Below, one piece after another: positions 15,101 to 24,100 of a stretch of 64,000 nucleotides of DNA. The stretch comes from Turritopsis dohrnii (taxonomy: Eukaryota > Cnidaria > Hydrozoa > Anthoathecata > Oceaniidae). Every line of letters begins with the position of its first letter. The first letter of the stretch is position 1. The position numbers and the translations under genes are program-made. The notes under the pieces were generated by a model, which ran no database searches, was not told the origin of the DNA, and worked only from the letters and a program-made list of their open reading frames with translations. The stretch lies in contig BQMF02000117.1 in NCBI GenBank assembly GCA_027922465.2, forward strand, positions 186,001 to 250,000. Reading direction: 5' to 3'.

Positions 15101-18100
15101 TGACTGTAGTGATGGAACATTAGAACATGAATTCCATGTTGCTGATGTTCATGAGATGAAGAAGTTTTCAACAATATTTTTTGATGTACTTGCCCGTGGC
15201 TTAAGTGATTACCATTTATGGTTGTCCTTATTCGAACGACCAAAATTCAGCAGGTATCTTAAGTTTTCAACGATATTTTTTGATGTACTTGCCCATGGCT
15301 TAAGCGATTACCATTTATGCTTGTCTTTATTGAACGATTAAAATTCAGCAGATATCTTATTTGTGTTAGTTGCAGGTATCTCATTCGTGTATGAGTTGGC
15401 TGAATGATTGTCAATATTTTTTATCCAGGTTCACACGTATTCAAAGAATTACCTGTTTGTTAACAACGATATTGAGTTGGATGTGCGTAAGTGCCATGTG
15501 GTTTCAAGTGGCTCCAGAGGGTAAAGTGGATCTATACATTGGTTTCAGAGGTTATTCAATTGAAGAATTATTAATTGGCATGATCAGTGTTGCCATGGTG
15601 TTTCCTCTTAACTTACTCTTGGTGTTTCTCTTCCGCAAATCGAAACAAGGAAAGGTAAGCTTTATTTTGTCAAACCTTTTGTTGTTTTTTAAAAACTGAT
15701 TTGTTTGGAAAATTGAAATCAACACTGTCGCAAAACATAGATTTATGAAGAAATAAAATGAAAGGATAAATCCTTGATCAGTTATATTAAATAGCTTGAT
15801 TTTTTGTCTCTCCACAAGATATTTGAGAGAAGTTTAAGGAGGATGTTTCTTTTACAATGTGTTCGTTCTCTCGATCGTCTGGGTTGTGTCATAGACTCCC
15901 CAAAAGAAAGTAAGAGTATGGCAGCCATCACGGTATTTGAGACAAGATCTTGTCAGTGTTGATATGGTCCACCTACTTCCAACTGATGACGAACAGTCTG
16001 ATGATGCAACATCTTTATCGTTTATTCGAAGGAAAAAGAAACATCATAATATTCATTCTCTTCTTCAAGATAGTATATTTTTAATTTACTTACATTCTTA
16101 TCTGTATTTCCATGGCGTTCAGTCTTTCTAATTTTATCTGTCATGCATTTCGTCTCGATTTAACATTATGCTTTGCTCGCCATGTTGTCCCTTAGATAAG
16201 GTGCAATTTATTGTAGAGCTTTATTCTTGGTTTGATGAGAATGTAGAACCAATTTAAAATTTCCTCCATTTTAGAAATTCTGTGTGATGATAATAATGAT
16301 GCTGAAGAAGCAACAACCCACCTATCCTCGGGTGTATCCAATGATCCAAGCATTATCAAGCAGAAGAAGAGACTACTCAACCGCACCTCCACAGAATCAT
16401 CATTGTTCACAAACATCAGCCTTCATCTCTCCAACACACAATCAAATCATGCTGAAGTTAAAAAAGAAATTCCAGACGATATTTATATTCAAGATCAGGA
16501 TCAAATCTCTGAAGCTGATTCTTTCCACTCTGAATTCTCCTTACATAATGATGAGTCGTTGCTTTTGAATTCGCACAAAGTTGAGTTTAGTGACTCATTT
16601 CTGGATGATATAAAGTAAGAAATTATCAAAATTTTAACATTTTTATGCACCTGAAGATTGAAATTTAGGCTGTGTAAAGAAATATTCTGTTTGATACATC
16701 TGATTTAGGGTTTCAGGGATTTTTCCAAGCACTTTCCAACTACCGTTTACCGGTAGTTAAAACTCAATCTTGAATTGAGTTTAGAAACTCAATCATTCAT
16801 TGTCAATTAAACATTTATTAACTCTTTAATGCGTAGTATTTAAAAACATGTTTTGAGAGAGTAATTAGGCCATTATTCACCAATTATTCTGTTGCTACAG
16901 AGAAAGACCACCGTTGCTAAGGTAATTTTGAAATTCCCTTTGTTATATGCATTCATTTCTTCATCTTACTAAATAATATGAAAACAAAAGTGGTACCAGT
17001 AGGACTCGTTTTTATGTTATTCAATAAAATTAAAAAGCATCTTAGTTCCCAACTCCTCCCTTCGTATGCCTCTCATGACAAGGCCTGTTTGTGGAGATTG
17101 AAATCTCTAAAATTGCGGGGCTTCCTGGACTGTTAAAATCAATATTCTCTACCAAAAACGGTATTAACCAAAAGTGCTTGGAAAAATCCCTGGGTTTCTT
17201 TTGAGCAGTTGGTCTGTACTATCAGTGATAACATTTATAAAATCTTTCAAATGTCTATAGGAATATTATCTTTTTTGAAAACATTAATCCCTTTGAAGTT
17301 ACAGGATCTTCCTGTATTCTCATTGATAACTTATTTCCATTTTCAGGTCAAATTTTTCTGGTGCGTTTGATAGCAGCATGAAGCACGGCATTGGAGTACT
17401 TTCTGATTATTCTAGTGGTATTGTTTTACATAATGATGTAATAAAGCCATCGAAAATCATGAAAAATGAAATGCTTGCTGAGCATTTGAATATACCAGGT
17501 ACGTAGAAGATGATAGTTGAACTCTAATGACATGGTTTAAAGCACAACAGCATTAAGAAGTACAGTTGACTTTTATCAATTAGTGACTTGTGTTCACGTT
17601 TATGCAGAACTAGTAACCTGGGTAAAAATTTTTACGGAGTTTAACTTCGAAAAGGATGTGTCCTTTCTTGTGGAGTGATCCCCGTGATGCAAATTTCAAT
17701 TTGGGAATTGGAAACAGAAAATTTAACCATGTTGTAGAGCTCGAAAAACTGATCCAAAAAGTGTATGGGATCGTTTTGCTACGATCAACTGTTAGAGAGA
17801 TATCATCAATCAAAGATTTTGATGACGTCATAGCCGTGCCACCCAAAAGTATTTGAGCCAAAACTTTCGTCACCCCATCGCCTGTATCGCCAACCCCAAA
17901 TAGTGTCAGTTATCCCTATTGGTTCTTGAGATATTTCCCCAAAAACGTTGCGTTCAATTGGGGATGCAATGCAATGATTCCCCCATGATCATAAAAAAAA
18001 CCTGACGTCACGCCACATGCTTTTATATATCACTGTTTAAAATAAAAGTAGGATGCACAATGACAATTATTGTAATGAGATATTTTGTTATATGTCATTA

Positions 18101-21100
18101 TTGAACCTTAATCTCCCAGCTGCGTTTAAATTTTTAGATTAACAATTTCAGTGCGTAAGGAGAGACGTTTTTCTAAAATACAGTTTAACTCATGTAATTC
18201 GAATCTCCACGGGGATTCAAAATTTGTTCGATTTACATGAATATTCGAATTATAGGAGTTTTCTTTATAAGGGTAAACTCGGACGGGACCGAAGACTTTG
18301 TTCCATTTACATGATTATTCGAATTATAGGAATTCGAATTACATGAGTTAAACTGTATATACTTCTATAAACTCGAAATACGAATGAAATATTGAGTGAA
18401 GCTGACAAAAACGTTAGTTATTCTCTACATGAGCCTTTTGTTTTGATTTTTTGTTGTAGATATCATTGAGCTGGATCCTGTGACACGTTGGTTTCTACCA
18501 CACTGGTGTATTTATGTAGCTTACACACTCTGTTTTTTAATCAGTGGCCTTTCTATTGTTATCGTTATTACATATGGTCAACAATTTGGTACTGATGTTT
18601 CATTGAAATGGTTAAAAACATTATTTCTTGGGTTCTTCGAAGATTTATTTTGCGCATATCCTTTTCTGGTAATCTTTGTTACTTCTTCTGCAACATTGGG
18701 TTTACTCTTTAATGTTTGCTTTTAAACACTTGCTGCTCATTTGCATACTGCGTGATTATCAATTGCATTTTGTTTACTCTTCTTTAAGCTTCTGACTGTT
18801 GCATTTGTGTTGGCCATGTTTGTCAAGCCATTGGATTTGGACAAAGTTGACCATGACGATTTTGTTGAATGGTAACCCAATGAAATTTCCTCGATCAGAA
18901 TTTTATTCTTTTACACTGTGTTTTATTCTTTGATATGAATATTTGATATCCTGGTTTTTAGTGCTGATGGAAAATCTGTACAATACGATTCAAACATGGA
19001 AACCCTATTCCCTCCTTCAGGCTATGCATTAGAGTTGTTACAACGTGATGGGTTAAAAATGAAACATTTGCGAAAATTTGTAAAAGATGTGTTGTTTCAA
19101 GCGCTCCTTATGTGGTTTATACTTGGTATATGTTATTCAAAGTATTCTACTCGATGGTATGAGACGACTAAGATGTTTGAGAAAGACTTGAATTATCCGA
19201 TGAATATCGCAAATGTGTCCAAGTGAGTAACTATATAACGATAGGAGAAGAAAGATTCATGTGGAATACCTTAAGGTTCTTTTTTTTTTTGCGTGGACTA
19301 ATTTTTGCGAGCCACGGTTTGAGAGCGTTTTGTGTGAATTAATTTTTCCGAGTTAGAGCTTCTCAAGGAAAATGCTTGGATTTATTTCTGCGAATGTGAA
19401 CAAAGTGCAATGGTGTATTTTATAATATAGCTTAGAAGTAGCAGCGAAAATCACCATTTCCATACACAGAGCCAAAAAATGAACAAATGAAGTCATAAAA
19501 TTAAAAATCCACATGCAAAATTTTATGACTTTATTGGATTTCTGCGAAAGCAAGAAATTTGTTTTTCTTTTTTTTTTTCTGCTGTCCAAACCTAGCGGTT
19601 TTTTGAAATCTCGTGCGAATGTTTACACGAAGCCAAAGTCAAAGTCACGCATTTCAGTCGAAGAAGAAACTCACAACAAATGGTTGCAAGATAAAATCAT
19701 ACTTTGAAAGGAGAACAACAAAATTCGATACTTTCGGTCACCGTGTGTTTGATATTAGTCTGAATTTTTATGCGCACGCACTTTTTTGACTGATGCAATT
19801 TTTACGCGCGAACCACGTGTTTATGTACACTTTTAGTTTTAGATTGAATTTAGTTTTAGAAAGAAAAAGAAAACGCATGTATTGGATTCGGGAAATTTAT
19901 AGTGAACGTACGACAGGGATATTTCCTTATCAGCAAGAGATGATTCTTCCTCCACAACAAATTCAATTGCTTTTTTTCTACCCGTTCTTACTATAACTTG
20001 TTGCTTATCTTTATATTTTACAACACACAGTCACTTTAAAACAATAGACCTATTCAATTTTTCAGTTGCTTTTATTATCAACTTTTCTGTGATATCAAGA
20101 TTTTTTGGCGATGGAATTAATTTTGCAATTGAAAACTTTTTCATTTCCTATCGCAAAAAATATGCGACAGAAATTAACGATAAACAGGTGTTTTTGATTC
20201 CAAAAGTGTGTCCACTAAAGCTTGGTCCCCACTACACGGCGATGAATCTTCGTCGCTTTCATATTTCGCGGCGATGGTTTTTAATGCCGGTGGGGATGAA
20301 AAGCGACAGGATTTTAAAATTTTATCGCTTTTTCTATCGCCTTATTTTCATTGTTTTTCAATCTCAAAGAAATACTGCCTATAAATTCAAGGGAGATTAA
20401 TAATCATTTAAATGCAAAAATATTGTTTTTAAGCACGTGGTACCTGAAGCTCAACATTTTGGTTTTGTTTTGTTGGGCAATAAAAACATTCCGTTATACT
20501 TCAGAAGTAAGGATAACTGTAATAATAATCAAAAAGAAATCAACACAACGGTCGTAATTTGCTTTCATGTTTCGCTTTCATATTTCGATTTTCTCTATCC
20601 GTCGTTCAGGAGTATATATAGTGCCAATCTATACCTGCTGGTTAACCTTGTACAACACAATCTGATGTGTGGTACCATCATGAATTGAGATTATACGGTA
20701 CCCTCAGATGACGTAATCTTTCTTCCTCCTTTCAAAGTATGATTTTATCTTGCAACCACAACAAATAACCGACCAAAAGGATCCCAAAGCAGCTTTAGTC
20801 AGTATAATTAGAAGCACATTTCCAAAACTGAAGACGAAGAATAAAATTTGTAGCAGTAATTTATTATTATCTTACGTTATATTATTATGATTCAATGGAG
20901 ATTTTTCGTTTCGTTTTATAAATAGAATGAAAAGGTATGTTTTGTTTTTGTGACTAATGTCTGAGATTTTTTCTAAAAAAAGATCAATGTTCGTTTCAAA
21001 TGTGGGCTGTAATGTTTTTTAAGCTCAGGATGCGTACAGCTCAGCTTAAGTTCCATCTCAGCTCCAAATGTCTGCCTGCTCAGCATCACTTTGTATATCT

Positions 21101-24100
21101 TTAGCTAATGTTTCACTCTAGCTATATTTTAAGCTTATGTGCTTGTATAATGCTTTGAAGTGCAGTATTGTTTTTTGTCGGTGATCAGTAGTTTTTAGGT
21201 TATCAATGTCTCTAATTATGGACAGCCTTCCTAATTTTGATATATAATTCGAAACACTTCACATCTGTAAAAAACATTCAACTTTCAGTTTTGTATTTTT
21301 CATGATCAAAATTTGTGTTTACTTTTTTGTTTGCAATTAGTCCATTGGTAATTAGGAAGATTGATAGCAATCTTTAATGTTTGAAGTATGTATATGATAT
21401 ACTCACGTAATTACTTTGAAATCAGAAATGATCAATGTACACTTAACATTATTCTGTATACTTTATTCCAAAATAAAGTAAGTATTTTTCATTCAGATGT
21501 TAATAAATATAGGTCTGGTGGTATAGTTTAAAGTTTTTGTAGTGTCAATTATGCTTTCATGAAGCTCTGGGGAGTACGTATAATAACTGTAGTGTGATAA
21601 TTCTTTTCTAACTAAAAAGTTGCAACTTAAGAAGTTTTGAGTCAAAGAGCTATGTGTTTGTAATAGGGGAAAATGTTTCAATGTTTAATCCTTTCTAGAT
21701 ACGAAAGAATTTTTTTGTTTCTTGTTTGGGTTGTAATACTTTAACACCTTTTTCTCCTCAGCTTCAACATTACGTATTGGTTGTCTGCTCTGCACCACTT
21801 TTGCTTGATGATTGTTTAGCTAAGATATACTGACAATGCCCCCATTTACGAATGATCTTCCTCATCACGATTGTTAATGAACAATTACGTTGTGTTCAAT
21901 TTTTACGTGCTGTGTGGACCCGTGTATGTAGTGTTAATGTCGTATTGTATTGTTAGTCACAGTTGATATGTTTCTTTGTAGTAAAATTTTTTTTTCCAAT
22001 TATAAAAACATCTAAATGAATGTATATTTACAACAAACTCTCTAAAATAAAAACATTTTATTATAATTCAAAAGATTAAAATATTTACAAGTAAATTAAA
22101 TAAGTTAGAGTGTTTCTTTGTAGTTGAACGTTTTTATTTGCTCGTGTTATCTGTTGTGAATTTATTCCTGTTTGTATGTGGCTTGTGTGTGGGTCGAGCG
22201 TCAGTATAAAATACGTATTTATTATTATGTTATGTTTGTTGATTTGTTTGTTTTTTTTTCTATAATCGCATTTTGTTTTGTAATAATGTAGCCCTGATCA
22301 TCATCCTGGCAAATTGAAATGTTCTGTGTATAAATTCAAAATACTGTACTATTAGTAACACAATACAAAATTTTGGTAAATTTTGGTATAAATTTATAGA
22401 GCATATACTTTTAATGATCAAGATCTTTGATTATTTTTTGTATTTGCAACATTGGGAATTCTGTTTGTATGTAATTAAGAAGATTGGAAGTATATACATA
22501 TCAAATGTTTAAAGCATATTACATGATTTTCATACGTAATTATTGTGATATCAGAAAAGATCAATATAAACTTAATCGTATGTTGTATACCCAAAATAAA
22601 CAATGTTTCATGTCATTCAGATGTATATATGCAATAAAGTTTTACATAGTATCAAGTACACTTTCGGCATGCCTTGTAAAGATCATTCAACCTTTTCGAA
22701 TTTCTAAAAGAATTTTTATAAACTTTTCTTCTATTGTGTTAGATTAAATTAGGTCATTTTGGGTTGATTGTTATGTCATGCGTATCTTTTATATGTAATT
22801 TGTGTATTGTTTATGTAATTATATATAAGAGTACTTTTTACATTTTTCACTCTCATTCAAACATTCAAAAGAGTCAACATATAATTTCAAATCATTTATT
22901 CATGAAAATTTTCACTGGTAGCACACCTTTGGCCAGCTGTTTGAACATATTTAACTTCAAAATTTCAATAACAAATCTCATTTTAATTTGTGTGTCACAA
23001 TCCCCACCTGCTGTGTGCAGTCTACACTGAGCAGCAGTCAATGTTGTATTGTATTGTTCAATCATTCAAAATCTTTCAAGTTTCAAGAATGTTATTGTTA
23101 GTCTTCCATTTTCATACTTCAGCTGATTTTGCAGAAATCCTTCTGCCCGTAAGGGCATCTTGTTTGCTCATTTTTTGGTATTTTGGTATTAATTTTTTCC
23201 TTGTACTTATCAAGCACCTATTGGTTTTGCAATGTGGCAGGTATGGAAACGGTGATTTTCGCTGCTACTTCTAAGCTATATTATAAAATACCCCTTCTAA
23301 TAGGGGTACAATATTATAACGTCTTCGGTATGGTAATGCTTGGATATTGCAATTTCATGATCAACTAAAAAGAAAATTCGGCGAAGACGAAAATGATATT
23401 TGTCGGAAGAGAGGTCGTGTTCGGCAGAAATAAAAATCGAAATGATTTTCTTCATAGCGTGAAATGATGAACGGATGTTACGTGTTCACCAAATACACTG
23501 TGACTATTTCATTAATAATAGGGTGAATAACAGGTAATAGGGAGAGTAAAAACCAGTCTAATCATGCTTATCTTTCATAATGATATTGTTTATATTTTCA
23601 GGATTACCGATTATTGGTCATGGTTGAATTCAACGTTTCTGCCATTCGCTTTCAACAACCATAAGAATACCAATGAATGGAAGATGAGTTCCGATCCTGT
23701 TATCCGACAAATCCGTTCCACATTTAGTGATTGTGTAGCAGAGAAACATGCTGATATGATGAACATTAAGTTTTGTTCATCTAGTTCTTTTATGAAGGTC
23801 ACTGCATTCAACAACAATTGGAGTTTACCACTTGAAGAAAAATTTGATGAAAAAGTTGTGGCAAGTCCTTGGGTTTATCGACGTCATAAATTATTGAAAA
23901 CAATTGGAGCTATCCGAACTTATCCCGCAAGTGGTTATGAGTGGCGTTTGCATCTGAGTGACGGTCTTCAAGCAAGTCAGTTAGCACTCAAGAATTTGCT
24001 GAATCATCAATGGATTGATAGATCTACTCGTGCACTGGTGCACAATGTGATTGGTTTACATACGACTTCCTTGCAATACGCTTCCATTACTTTGCTAGTT

